From assembly GCA_963662175.1 (NCBI GenBank), contig OY759215.1, positions 24,851,079 through 24,915,078 on the forward strand: a DNA stretch of 64,000 bases, read 5' to 3'. This DNA comes from Aradus depressus. Its lineage: Eukaryota; Arthropoda; Insecta; Hemiptera; Aradidae. Under the pieces are notes generated by a model. It ran no database searches. It saw nothing but the letters and a program-made list of their open reading frames with translations, and had not been told where the DNA came from. Each line of letters begins with the position of its first letter. Position 1 is the stretch's first letter. Made by a program: the position numbers and the translations under genes. Below are positions 34,801 through 44,067 of this stretch, in pieces.

Positions 34801-37800
34801 CAAATTTCAAATATTATTAACATAAAACAATAAACATTACCTATTTATAATCTAAAAACATTTTTAAATAAATAAAAGCTTAACTATCAGAATGATCGAT
34901 ACTTTCAACCAACAGGGTAAATATAATATTGCAGTAAATTCAGTTCATTAACTTGTACATGTTCATATAATTTATTAATAATAACACTTACCAACGTTTC
35001 GTTCAATGCCTTTGATAATGAAAGACAAAATGTTCTGTTTTGGTTTATGTCGTGTCGTTATTAACAAGTCCAACTTGTTCATTAATTCAGAATGCAGTCC
35101 AGAGTCAACAACAATTGCATTTTCGGGTACATCAAACATTAATACTATAGGTAAGGAGCCCTAAAAACACATATTGTTATAATTAATAAGCAGATTTTAT
35201 TGTAAACAATTATACTGAATTACAATAGATTACTAAGGAAGATGTGGAACCGAATGTTCTGCTTCCGAAAGAAAATTACGTTTGGCGTACAAAGAAAAGT
35301 TACCGCGCAGGTCGAACGAGAGATCTGTGAGTAATCAGTGTCAGGTACCTTCTATTTCACAACCTCTCCCCACTCTTGTCTCATTTAAGTTTTTTCTGGT
35401 ATTTTGAATTTATTTTGCTGAGCAAAAACAATTAAAACATACAAACACGTCTAAGATTAGAAAATAAGAACCTCAGTCATAAGCATATGGCAATACTAAA
35501 TCTCCTAAAATTGTAAAACTCTGGTGAAAACTCAAAATTTAATTTTTGACCAAGTAACTGACAACTTTCCCTATACTCTATGTAGCTGACGAAATAAAAA
35601 GCTATAAATAATTATATATTATATTATTTCACCCTATCGATTGTATCGATAGACGATAACTAATATTATAGATAATTCTTATTCACATTTTTAACTATAA
35701 TCTTAATATTATATGTATTATATAGGTTTGTAATATATGATGGGTTTAAGAGGGCGCCGGTAGCTCAGTGGTATGCATGCTTGTTTACTGAGCTCAAGAT
35801 CGCGGGTTCGAAACCCGGCCCAGGCCCTTAGGTTTTTTTATCTGGGAGGTGAATAAACTTTGAGCATTCTGTCCTTCGGACGGGACGTTAAGCGATGATC
35901 CCGAGCCAGTGCGATATCGATACTCTTTAAAGACCCCTACCCTAGGTGAATAAACCTAGGTAAGCAAAATTCCACTGTAGAATCGGGCTCATGTCCACCA
36001 GAGTGACGAAAGAGCTCTCTTGGAGTAAGCGATATGACTTCGCAGTTAAACCCCGAGCATGAGACATAATAACTAACTAAAAAGGTATATATTTACGATG
36101 AGTTGTTGGCGAGCCATGTAAACATTGTGTATAGATCCAGTGATGGTAACGTTGCTTTTCTTCAAAGAGGGAATATTCGGATCGTTTGGATCAAGGAAAA
36201 TAATTTGTGTATTGGTCCGTTGCATGATCCCTTTCAAATTCTCATTGTTCCTCCCAAGAACGATGGTGTGGTGCTGCGGCGAAATCTCCACCATCATTTG
36301 GACTGAAACTTGACCCTGAAAGAACAAAATAAAGCTATATTAGAAACTTATGTCATGTCAACATGAAACATTTTGAACACTGATAAAATAAATAAGAAAA
36401 AAAATAATACGAAAATAAAAATGTTTCTGGTAAAACACAAAAATGTCAAATGAAAATAATAAAAAGAAGTCTCATGTGATCACACACTGAAGGATTCCAT
36501 TAGTGAATTTTGCCAAAGTCTTTCATTGAAAATATTCTGGTTACAGGAACGTGAATGAGTAAAATAAAAAAGATAAAAACACACATTTTCAGAACAAAAA
36601 AATTTAAATTCCATTAAAAAAAGAAACAACCACACAATGTCAAATGAGCCAATCTCCCGAATTACTACGAATTTTAACTTCATTAAAAAATATATTAATT
36701 CAGGAAATAAAAGTTTTTAGTTTTTCCCCCATAGGACATGAGCCCTTCTTTTTGTTGAAAAATGGACATTGGCCCTTAAAATATTAACTGTGACACTGAT
36801 TTCTTATATGTAACCAATTTTGGGTATAGGTATTTCTGTTTTGATGAGAGTTTTACATTACATGAACCAAATGAACAAATTGGCTTTTCTTTGGTGCAAG
36901 GCTGTAAAACAGTGGCTCTTACTAATTTTTTTAATTTAGAGCATCCATTGCTGCGATGGTATTGACAGGTTTTATAATAGAAATATATACCCTACAGATT
37001 TCATGATTGAAAATGTCAAAAGATGTTATTTTGAATAGGTCTGTCCTTTTTTATCCTAAATAAAAATATAGCATAACTCACAGCCAGTGATTTGCACATG
37101 TGCTTGATGAGAAGCTGGGTGGCTGTTTTGACCTGCCGGACCTCCCACTCGCAGCCCTTGACAACGACCAGGGTGGAGTTGAGCTTCTGTCGGGTCCGGA
37201 ACATCACCTGGACATTGAACCGTTCTTGGAGGGTCTTGATGTACAGCGAGTTGGAGTCGGTGGGCATCATGAGGGCTCCCAGGATCGGCAACTCAAAACA
37301 GAAGATCAGCGGCGTCAATTCCTGAAGAAAGTGAAAAATATATAATCGAATTTTTGCACAAACTGCTTTTGCTAGCTCATAGAGCTATATATGAGTCGAG
37401 CACAGGACAGTTATTCAATCACAACACAAAAGCATGCTGACCTTGGTGTTGGTAATCTGACAGGTTAAGGACCACCCGGGGGCCCTCATCCGACTGTACG
37501 TTTTGCGGTAAGCAGAGACCCTGGACCATATTGTCATGTCCTATGGCCAGTATGCCAACAGAGGTAACAAATCTTGGACAGGCTCATTTAACCACTGGAT
37601 GCTATTAGCAGCAGAGCCACTGAAGGCATTATTATAATTATGATGATTTATAGCATCGCGTAAATAAAAATCAAACTCTCATAGACAACAAAACTCCGGA
37701 GAAGGTACGACGAGAGCTAGTTCGGTATCCTGATCTCTAAATTGACAAGACAATGACGACAACATTGATCATTGACAAATAAACAAAATACTAACAAGAA

Positions 37801-40800
37801 GACTAAAGCAACTACTTAACGGACACACCTGACTTTCATTCATGCTCTTCTCTTTAAGAGCCACACGAGGGCCATCATCCAACTGTATGTTTTTCGGTGT
37901 CTTCTATGCAGCAATCCTCGGGCCTCTCATCACTTACGCTTGTCTGGGGCGGAATCAGCAACATGAACTTCAACAAGCTGCAGATCGCCTGTAGTGCTCT
38001 AAGGTTTGTAAGGATCCACAAGGAACTCGGAGTTCCCCACTTTCATAAGGGAGATCTCTCAGAGGTTCCTGGAGGTTTAAGTAACCAACACCATTCGCCG
38101 GCTTAAGCGGCTTATTCAAGAAAACAGAAATGAATTAACTAACTTATGTGTATAGAGTACACATGCTGAGCCAATAAAATATTTTTTGATTTGATTGCGT
38201 CTTTGGGGGTCAAAGATGCAATCAAATCAAAAAACTTTTAAATAACATCTGAACATATCAAGAGGTACAATGTTTTCTTCTTGTATGCATACGTTTTGAA
38301 TGTTACAGAATTTCCTAGGAGTGACTCGATAACAGTAGATACCCCATCTACTGTTATCGAGTCACTTCTAGGAAATTCTGTAACATTCAAAACGTATGCA
38401 TACAAGAAGAAAACATTGTACCTCTTGATATGTTCAGATGTTATTTAAAAGTGAACGTGTGTATTTAATGTGAAAGCAACAGATGACCCCTGATAATAAT
38501 AAACATGTCCTATCTTAGGCTTCTCTGGGATACTTGATGTTCCATATTTTTGCCAAATCTTCCAGAGGTGTCAACCTTTTTTTTGAACATATTTCGGGTC
38601 TATTATACGTCTCTTCTTCAGGTCACATTGAACGCGAAATATCGTCGGAAAAAATACACACCTTTTGACAAAACTTGCCAAACATATGAAACAAAAATGA
38701 ACATATTCAGAAAAATATACCTACAAATCTAGTAGAGTAGAGTTCATGTCCACCGCTTTCTGGTAGTAGGCAACATGGCCATGTAGTTAAAGCCCGGGCA
38801 TGAGTCACAAATACAAACGAACTATCAAGCTTATCCATTACCTACATTTTCTGCAGGGCAATTGTTATCCGATTTGATAAGCAGTCTTGGGGCGAGAGTC
38901 AAGACACTGGCTTACGGGCTTTTCGACTCTGACAAATCTTCCAAAGATATAAATTGAGCGACAATCAACAACAGGACATCCTATTGGCTATTGTAATTAG
39001 AATTGGCTTCGTTGTGGACTTAAAGGGCTCGTATTTCATTCCAAAATTCGATCCATATGTCTACTGCTAATTTATTGAAGTGTTCACATACCCTAACTCT
39101 GGCTCTTGCCCGTTCTACTCCGGCCACCTCGCCAGCTATGGAGACCTGGTTGCTCTTCTCCGTCGGGTTACTTCTGTTCGAGTCAGGAAAGTGGATGTGA
39201 CATCCGGTCTCCTCCATCACTTGTCGAATCGTCAGACCTCCCTTCCCGATTATGTGAGAATGGTCTGTGTAACTGACATCAATTTTCATGTTCACACGAC
39301 TTCCCTAGTTTGAACATGGAGAAAATAATTTTTAAAAACATAATAATAAAATATAGTGTTCAGATTCCGCGTTGACTATCGGGGTTGAAGTTCCTTACCT
39401 TCAGCTTAATGGTTGATTCATAATATATATCCCCCTCCCCTCCTAGCAATGATGATCCATGCATTTTTCTCAAAAGAAACAATTGTATTTCTATTCAATA
39501 TCAAAAAGTCATGTAAAAGCAAAAAACAAAAAAAAGATTCACTATAAATCTAAAAATAATTGTTCAAAACGCTGAAAATTAAAAAAACAAAAAAACATAT
39601 TTGGTTACGCGCACAGGTAGCTCCTCAAATTTACCGATGTCCTTACGACATTTGTAAACTGGAGTGATAATTCTCATTATATACCCCCTTGCCCATGTCA
39701 GGGATAGTGTTATTCTTGACGCCAAGAATCGAGATTTTTCGAAACTTGTCAGATTCATCCCAAACTTCCCTTTAATTAGATGACTACTAATTGTTTCGTT
39801 AACATATTGACGTTTGAGAAATACTGTACAGGGTTTTAAGCTTTAAAAAATCTGTAAAAAATGTATTGTAATTTTTTTTGGATACTCTTTCATCTGGTAC
39901 ACAATTCTGCTTCAATCTTTTTTTTTCATGCATTGAATTTGTTTTTAATTTGCGAAGAAATTAGTTTACCTCTTTTTTCAATTTTACTCAGTAGGACCTT
40001 CACGAGAAGATGTACATATCATTATTTTTCTCTCTTTTATTTTTCTTCTTCTAAATTTTGTATTAATAATTTCTTTGTTATTGTATTTTATAATTGTATT
40101 CTTATTGTATCAAATTTATAACTCTATTTTGTTTAAATTTTATTTTCTGTTCAATTGTATCATATTATCTTTATTTCTCGAATATTCACGCTTAGTTATT
40201 GTCATTCTTTCACAGAGATAATGTAAATATATCCGTATGCATTTATTATTACTATATATATATTTTTTTTTTCGTTTGTAAACTTATTTTAAAAAAGTCT
40301 ACTTAACAAATTGTATACTGGACTCAGTCCCGTCAGTAAAGTTGATTATTATTATTATTATATATCAATTGGTGTTACCCTTGTATCAAGGGAGGCAAGA
40401 ATTTTCTCTCTGGCTGTTTTTACATCAGCAGGTCTGCCAATCACTCTAATGTGCGGATCTGTAAACAAATATACATTTCGGAATGTCAACTATCATTGAA
40501 ACAAAGAAAAATAAAAACATTGCATTATGCGAAAACAAATAAATGAAGCCATTATTTAACTTTCAACTTCTCATGTTATAGAGAATTAGAATTTCTACTT
40601 CTAGCCCTGAACATCTATTGAATGACATCATCTCGATTGTTTATATATTTACAATAGCATTCAGTTTTCGTAAGTTTAATTATGTAACTTAAAATTAAGA
40701 TTTTAAAAATCTCAATAAACTTCATTAATGTAAATAAAAATTAACCTTTTTTTGACTTAGCTCCTAATTTAAGTCTGGAAGGCCAAGTGATGTGAGTCGT

Positions 40801-43800
40801 CGTTTCTTTCATTATCTAATAATAAAGGATATCAATTAGTATAACATAATGTATTGTTTTCAGAGATATTTAGCATATATAGATTTTTTTAAATTATATT
40901 AATATATAAATGTAGAACTTCGAAACAGTTTGGAGAAAAAAATCTTAAGACTTACTCTGTCAAAAAATTTGGCTGCAGCTTCTGGTTCGTTTTCATTTCC
41001 TATTTAAAAAAATTAAAATAATCAATTTTTAAGCAACAAATCTATTATTACCCTATTATGAAGCAATTATTCATAATTATAAAACACAACATTTTATCTA
41101 ATAACCTTCTGTCCTTACCTTCTGCTCATTATTTTTAATGACATACTACTAACAAAAATATTTATAAATAACTTTACAAGTGATTGTTTCATTAGTTATT
41201 TCTTTTTCACAAAGGTATATATTTTATTTTATGTCTCATTAATTATTGTATACATCATTTGATGGGGAAATCATAAAATGAGTGGTCTTCAATGGTTGAA
41301 CGGATTTTCATGAAATTTCACTCGTGAACAGCATCCTTACAAGGCCAGTTCATCGTTCCTCATATCAACGAAACTAAAAGATTGATTTCAACTATATTCG
41401 GACACTGTACTTCTAGTATGAAAGTAAAACATTACATTGATTTGAAAATTATTCAAAGTTTTATATTGTAATTTCAGTTTTGAAGTGACAGTGATGATAT
41501 TTTGTATGGCTTTACGAAAAAAATTGATATTATTATTTTTTTTTTTGCATCCAGTCAATAATGCACTCATAAAATTATGTTTGGTTTCAGCTCAGAGACC
41601 TCTTAAAATTATTCTTTTGAAGTTTTGGTAAAAAAAATCAGATCATTAGTTTTTACGGACAAAAAACATTCTTCTAACCGGCTATAAGAAATTTCGTATA
41701 TTGAAAAGGAAGGTCTCCTATACTTGCCTAATAATTTTGGTTAAAATTGTTCAGCGATCTTTTGGAAAAATATACAATTTTAGTTAAGAAATTACACTTG
41801 ACCTGTGAAAATTTACGATGAAAATATTTAAAGTGAATAAAGTTAAGGAGTATGCTACCAACCCACAGTAAGATTGCAACAGATTTTTGCCAATTAATTT
41901 CGATATTTATTTATGTGGAACTCACTTTATTGTCTGTAATAAAATTGAGCAGAGATTCGAATGTGGGTAAAGAAGTGTTCTGCAAGTAGTGTTTTTCCCA
42001 ACTGGCTGTTAAGAATTAAAAAAAACAGATTTACAATTTTTCGGGTTGATAGATTTCTGAATAATTCCATCTAACAGAAAAATAATAATTTTTTACATTG
42101 AAATATATATGTAACCATTTTTCCAGAGTATTTTAAATAAGTTATGAAGGATTTTACTTAATAATTTCAAATGACTGATTTGTGAATAAATATTATTTCA
42201 AGTATTTGAGTCGAATCCCCCCTTTGTGGTCCTAAGAGGGCTTTGAAATTGTGTGTCGATACATTCGTTCTATTGGCAATTGTTAGAGTTTTTGTGTTAA
42301 GCCTTCCCCCTAACCCCCCTCCCCTTTGGCCGATTTGACTGAAAATCCGTAGGTGTCGTTCTTAGAGAGTTCTGGATACACATATAGAATTTCTTGTCGA
42401 TACATTAATTCTATCGGGAATTATCGTGTTCACAGACACACTGAAAGACAGAATGTTTTTGATCAGGAGGTCGGAAAAATCGAATTTTCATTACTTCCCC
42501 TATACTTCGTATAGTTGGAGAAGTACAACCTAGATTAACAATTTTCCCGATTTCTGCGTAACTCCATCAACTCGAAACATAGTAATTTTTACTACGAATG
42601 ATGGATAATGGATTTTACTTTATCATTTCAAATAACGAAATAATACTACTTCATATAATTAATTGTTATTTTCTATTTGAAATAAAATTAAATCCAGGAT
42701 TGATAGCCACCAAATTTTGATTCTCCAACTATTCTTAATAAGTCTCATTAGAAAATGTATCCTCCTTGCCGAGAGGCAGACGAAGAAGATAAGTAAATGT
42801 ATCATTAAATGTGTTAGTTATGTACCTACTTCCCCAGCAAGAATTAATCAATTACGTTTTTGCTCTATATATGGGCAAAATCTCAATATTTGGTTTACAC
42901 AGTGACGTTTGTATCCTCATACTAAATTTTGTGACGGTACATTCATTACATCGGCAGTTATTCGGGTTTTGAGTTAAGCCCCCTTTTCTCTCATCCTTCT
43001 TCCCTTCGACCGTGCCATAAATATAAAATTTCATGATGATACAATCATGAATTAGGCAGTTAATGGGATTTTTGAGTCGAGTCCCTCTTTTCTCGCCCTC
43101 TCCCCCCTCCCCTAGGTCCGATTTCATGAAAAATAAATGGGTGCCAAACCTTATGGGGTTTTAAGTTTAAATATAAAATTTCATATCGATACATTCATTA
43201 AATCGACAGTTAGTAGGTTTTTTGAATTGAACTCCCTCTGATCCCCCTCTCTCCCCATCGGCTAATTCCACTGAAAATCAATAGGTGTCGCCCTTATAAG
43301 GCTTTGAACATTACATTCATTACAACGGCAGTTAATAGAGTTTTTGTGTTAAGCCTCTCACCCTAATCCCTTCCTTTCCTTTCTCCGATTTGGCTGAAAA
43401 TCATTAAGTGTCGTACTTAAATTTACGTATGAAATTTCGTGTCAATACATTGATTACGACGGTAGATATTGGAGTTTTGGTAATAAGCCTTCCCCTAAAC
43501 CCTCCCTTTCTTTTTGGACAATTTGACTGAAAATCAAGCCTTAGAGGATAATGCATACACATATAAAATTTTGTGTTGACACATTCATTCTATCGGGAGT
43601 TATCGTATACAGACACACAAATAATTTTTTTTTCATTTTTGGAATCAGGGGGTCGGAAAACATGAAATTCAGTTGAAAACTCCGCATCAAATTTTTGACC
43701 GATTACGTAACTTCCCCTATATATCGTATAGCTGGGGAAGTAAAAAAGAGAGAGAAATCAAATAAATGAAGTGAAACCATTAATGTGCCCTGATATCCAA

Positions 43801-44067
43801 GTATTTGACTAGCGGGCAGAGTGTGGTCCCACAGTGCGCCACTCCACCAACTATCGAATGAAAACAGAAAATGAGACCTCTCTAACCAAAAAGTAATTGT
43901 TCGAGTCGTTTGCGGTCCACCCGGAACCTGTCCTGAGCAAGGTGGTCGGAGGAGGAGAGGCCGAGGAGAGCTGCCAACTCGTTGAGATCCTCTCGACTTC
44001 CCAGAGAACTGCCTCGTCCGGTCGTGTCCGACTGGCAGTCAGACATGGTCTCGCCTCCAACACTCAT
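28755..44067 (-). CDS. BicC: Bicaudal C: RNA-binding KH/SAM protein (16 coding exons)
   Basis: Bicaudal C is a cytoplasmic RNA-binding repressor. In Drosophila it acts in oogenesis and recruits the CCR4-NOT deadenylase; in vertebrates BICC1 acts in kidney cilia-related pathways (family knowledge). Joining the GT/AG-bounded exons 44067-43887, 40999-40956, 40815-40746, 40458-40379, 39304-39092, 37321-37082, 36315-36097, 35160-34992, 34797-34684, 34017-33787, 33024-32872, 32461-32354, 32251-32115, 30721-30526, 29242-29123 and 28852-28755 gives one frame of about 790 residues. KH1 has GAKS near residue 94; KH2 has GKGG at 145-148. KH-like 1 is at about 197-276, KH3 has GRNN at 297-300, and KH-like 2 is at about 350-405. 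A low-complexity linker follows, with a conserved VWSGYGFSQS motif. The SAM domain covers about 703-757. The protein is shorter than fly (about 905) and human (974) BicC, mainly in the linker. The start at 44067 is the first ATG after an in-frame stop. Confidence 0.95.
29123..29242 (-). CDS. BicC: BicC exon 15 (second half of SAM domain)
   Basis: It encodes LFETHEIDLSVFRTLTDLDL, then KEIGVSAFGARRKILLCIT, the most conserved part of the SAM domain including the LTDLDLKEIG helix. Acceptor TTTCCAG and donor G|GTAATG; phase 1 at both ends. Confidence 0.95.
30114..30171 (+). repeat. tRNA-derived SINE, copy 8 (3' end only), in BicC intron 14
   Basis: GCGCTCTGGTAGTAGGCGAT through CGGACATGAGTCACAAA matches only the last 55-60 bp of the family. 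It lies antisense to BicC. Confidence 0.8.
30526..30721 (-). CDS. BicC: BicC exon 14 (linker end and start of SAM domain)
   Basis: It encodes a linker beginning DIWTSSNKDL, then SNYLDSVSAA, and the first SAM helix DIRTVLSVLGLDSYS. The SNY.D motif before the SAM domain is shared with BICC1. Acceptor TTGACAG, donor C|GTAAGC. Confidence 0.93.
30801..30842 (+). repeat. short tandem duplication in BicC intron 13
   Basis: TAGGATAGTTAATAGACAA occurs twice, at 30801 and 30824 (23-bp period). Confidence 0.85.
31269..31346 (+). repeat. tRNA-derived SINE, copy 9 (3' end only), in BicC intron 13
   Basis: CGAAAGAGCGCTCGAATACT through CCCGGGCATGAATCAAAATA matches the family 3' end and is diverged. It lies immediately beside dispersed repeat C. 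Confidence 0.75.
31363..31965 (+). repeat. dispersed repeat C, copy 3, in BicC intron 13
   Basis: It starts GTTGCTATGCGATGCC and shares AACAGTTTTCGGGTAAATCA, TTTTTGATTAGGTCATAAAT and TTGTAAAATGTACTTAAG with copy 1. The 3' part includes a CACAGACGGTTAGGACAGAC segment and ends near GCACGATTACAATAC. Confidence 0.75.
32115..32251 (-). CDS. BicC: BicC exon 13
   Basis: It encodes AMQRPPKASDLRNPSS, then VWSGYGFSQSSPSYVLKKEQ and QLLEEERISQ. The VWSGYGFS motif corresponds to TWSGLGFSKS in vertebrate BICC1. Acceptor TGTCTAG, donor CAG|GTATAT. Confidence 0.93.
32354..32461 (-). CDS. BicC: BicC exon 12
   Basis: It encodes EPMGPFNGQTERKAPGFDRP, then LLTPEEYQKMKQQAFK, a linker segment equivalent to the YEQKK.LAT region of BICC1. 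Acceptor CTGTTAG, donor G|GTACCT. Confidence 0.88.
32872..33024 (-). CDS. BicC: BicC exon 11
   Basis: It encodes a Ser/Thr-rich low-complexity linker (VYSSLSSNTSTLSSPSASPR ... NLANCLSEQNINKT). Acceptor GTTTAG, donor G|GTAACT; the frame fits both neighbours in phase 1. Confidence 0.85.
33787..34017 (-). CDS. BicC: BicC exon 10
   Basis: It encodes a Pro/His-rich linker (PSTEGVVYGGLVASPLLMGA ... HYHMLHHAPAPHLHHYQHLQ ... SLSLPDLP). Acceptor TTTCAG, donor G|GTAAAC. The histidine-rich stretch is a low-complexity feature of unknown role. Confidence 0.88.
34446..34660 (-). repeat. TIR repeat family fragment in BicC intron 9
   Basis: On the minus strand it reads from GATACAAATATACACTTTTG through CATTCATTATATCGGGAGTT to TATACTTCGTATAGCTGGTG, AAGTGAAAA. 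This is a tail-side fragment of the family; it ends about 20 bp from the exon 9 donor. Confidence 0.65.
34684..34797 (-). CDS. BicC: BicC exon 9
   Basis: It encodes DKIYEARRKLIA (end of KH-like 2; compare MYEARKCLLG in BICC1), then PNDSPVEVHIPSSYHNPNPS, PVFKTA. Acceptor TTTGCAG, donor T|GTGAGT. Confidence 0.93.
34992..35160 (-). CDS. BicC: BicC exon 8 (KH-like domain 2)
   Basis: It encodes GSLPIVLMFDVPENAIVVDS, GLHSELMNKLDLLITTRHKP, KQNILSFIIKGIERNV. The LPIVLMFD start and the lack of a GxxG loop match the second KH-like domain of BicC. Acceptor TTTTTAG, donor G|GTAAGT. Confidence 0.95.
35752..36079 (+). repeat. tRNA-derived SINE, copy 10 (full length), beside a BicC splice donor
   Basis: This is one of the best copies: GGGCGCCGGTAGCTCAGTGG, box B GCGGGTTCGAAACCCGG, the full body, and tail GAGACATAATAACTAACTA. 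It is antisense to BicC in intron 7. Its end at 36079 is only 17 bp from the first intron base (36096). Confidence 0.95.
36097..36315 (-). CDS. BicC: BicC exon 7 (KH domain 3)
   Basis: It encodes GQVSVQMMVEISPQHHTIVL, GRNNENLKGIMQRTNTQIIF, LDPNDPNIPSLKKSNVTITG and SIHNVYMARQQLI. The nucleic-acid-binding GxxG loop reads GRNN, where vertebrate BICC1 has GRNG. Acceptor TTTCAG, donor ATC|GTAAAT. Confidence 0.96.
37082..37321 (-). CDS. BicC: BicC exon 6 (KH-like domain 1)
   Basis: It encodes ELTPLIFCFELPILGALMMP, TDSNSLYIKTLQERFNVQVM, FRTRQKLNSTLVVVKGCEWE, VRQVKTATQLLIKHMCKSLA. FELPI at the start and no GxxG loop match KH-like 1. It is strikingly GC-rich compared with its surroundings. Acceptor CTTCAG, donor GCT|GTGAGT. 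Confidence 0.96.
37440..38165 (+). pseudogene. Jockey-like retrotransposon fragment in BicC intron 5
   Basis: Two related pieces share a block of about 40 bp: ACGAGGGCCATCATCCAACT at 37865 and its diverged copy at 37475. The second piece reads ILGPLITYACL, then VWGGISNMNFNKLQIACSAL, RFV, RIHKELGVPHFHK. This is the ...TYA..VWG....N..KLQ.....LR......HK.LG.P region typical of the end of Jockey-like reverse transcriptases. ETLDHIV in the first piece resembles an RNase H/C-terminal motif. Frameshifts make it dead. Confidence 0.65.
38182..38234. repeat. hairpin (23-bp arms) in BicC intron 5
   Basis: TTTTTTGATTTGATTGCGTC begins the left arm (38182-38204) and the right arm (38212-38234) is its inverse complement with one mismatch; the loop is 7 nt. 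It adjoins a much larger hairpin. Confidence 0.9.
38234..38452. repeat. 219-bp hairpin with 107-bp perfect arms
   Basis: The left arm (38234-38340) and right arm (38346-38452) are inverse complements with no mismatch that I can find, apart from the extra A in CTAGGA / CTTCTAG near the middle. The 5-nt spacer is ACCCC. A transcript of either strand would form a long double-stranded stem. The arms share nothing with other repeats in the window. Confidence 0.9.
38513..38645 (-). repeat. foldback-family fragment with hammerhead-like motif
   Basis: It shares CTTCTCTGG, TCCAGAGGTGTC, the T-run, ATATTTCGGG and the CTCTTCTTCAGGTCAC block with the palindrome at 51238. The minus strand carries CTGAAGA (38621-38615) and GAAA (38595-38592), but the intervening hairpin has decayed and position 17 is G. 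Confidence 0.6.
38731..38809 (+). repeat. tRNA-derived SINE, copy 11 (3' end only), in BicC intron 5
   Basis: GTAGAGTAGAGTTCATGTCC through GCCCGGGCATGAGTCACAA matches the family 3' end. Confidence 0.8.
39092..39304 (-). CDS. BicC: BicC exon 5 (KH domain 2)
   Basis: It encodes GSRVNMKIDVSYTDHSHIIG, KGGLTIRQVMEETGCHIHFP, DSNRSNPTEKSNQVSIAGEV, AGVERARARVR. This is nearly identical to BICC1 over VS.T.HSH.IGKGG and CHIHFPDSNR, the strongest single identification in the window. The GxxG loop (GKGG) is intact. Acceptor ACTAG, donor AGG|GTATGT. Confidence 0.98.
40379..40458 (-). CDS. BicC: BicC exon 4 (end of KH domain 1)
   Basis: It encodes DPHIRVIGRPADVKTAREKI, LASLDTR, equivalent to DPHIKVSGKKEDVKEAKEMI in BICC1. 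Acceptor TTTACAG, donor AGG|GTAACA. Confidence 0.95.
40746..40815 (-). CDS. BicC: BicC exon 3 (KH domain 1)
   Basis: It encodes IMKETTTHITWPSRLKLGAK, SKK, equivalent to IMEETNTQIAWPSKLKIGAK in BICC1. It holds the GAKS loop. Acceptor ATTAG, donor G|GTTAAT. Confidence 0.95.
40956..40999 (-). CDS. BicC: BicC exon 2 (44-nt microexon, start of KH domain 1)
   Basis: It encodes GNENEPEAAAKFFDR, joining the FRVDRKRLEQLLF end of exon 1 to the IMKET start of exon 3. Position and frame match the FFQKIMEET junction of BICC1. Acceptor AAATAG, donor AGA|GTAAGT. Confidence 0.9.
41010..42200. other. BicC intron 1, 3' half
   Basis: AT-rich intron. It includes a likely dispersed-repeat stretch at about 41270-41400 (TGGTTGAACGGATTTTCATG style), for which I see no second copy in the window. 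No exon is recognised. Confidence 0.4.
42205..42535 (+). repeat. TIR repeat family fragment in BicC intron 1
   Basis: It contains three CGATACATTC/CGATACATTAATTC units, the TTGACTGAAAATCCGTAGGT block and the tail CTTCCCCTATACTTCGTATA followed by GTTGGAGAAGTA. The head is missing. Confidence 0.7.
42829..43743 (+). repeat. TIR element with about six internal tandem subrepeats (best copy)
   Basis: The head CTACTTCCCCAGC (about 42829) and the tail GCTGGGGAAGTA (about 43732-43743) are inverted complements. Between them about six units of roughly 100-150 bp each contain CATTCATTACATCGGCAGTT (or a diverged form), a (T)GAGTTAAGCC(C) block, a C/T-rich tract and ATTTGACTGAAAATCA. No coding capacity is seen. 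The form resembles a non-autonomous DNA element whose inner units have expanded; shorter copies with fewer units lie at 1826, 15525 and 42205. Confidence 0.8.
43887..44067 (-). CDS. BicC: BicC exon 1 (first coding exon)
   Basis: It encodes MSVGGETMSDCQSDTTGRGS, SLGSREDLNELAALLGLSSS, DHLAQDRFRVDRKRLEQLLF. SDCQSD..G..SSLGSREDL and RFRVDRKRLE match BicC N-termini. A TAG in frame lies 30 nt upstream of the chosen ATG, so translation cannot begin further 5'; the internal ATG 7 codons later is an alternative. Donor G|GTTAGA. Confidence 0.93.

Noticed and set aside
35752..35825. possible tRNA gene at the head of SINE copy 10
   Set aside because: The same head plus body recurs at many loci, and the acceptor-stem ends do not pair; it is a SINE head.
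37092..37345. plus-strand open frames of 77-81 codons
   Set aside because: They are antisense shadows of BicC exon 6 (KH-like 1), whose minus-strand frame matches the family.
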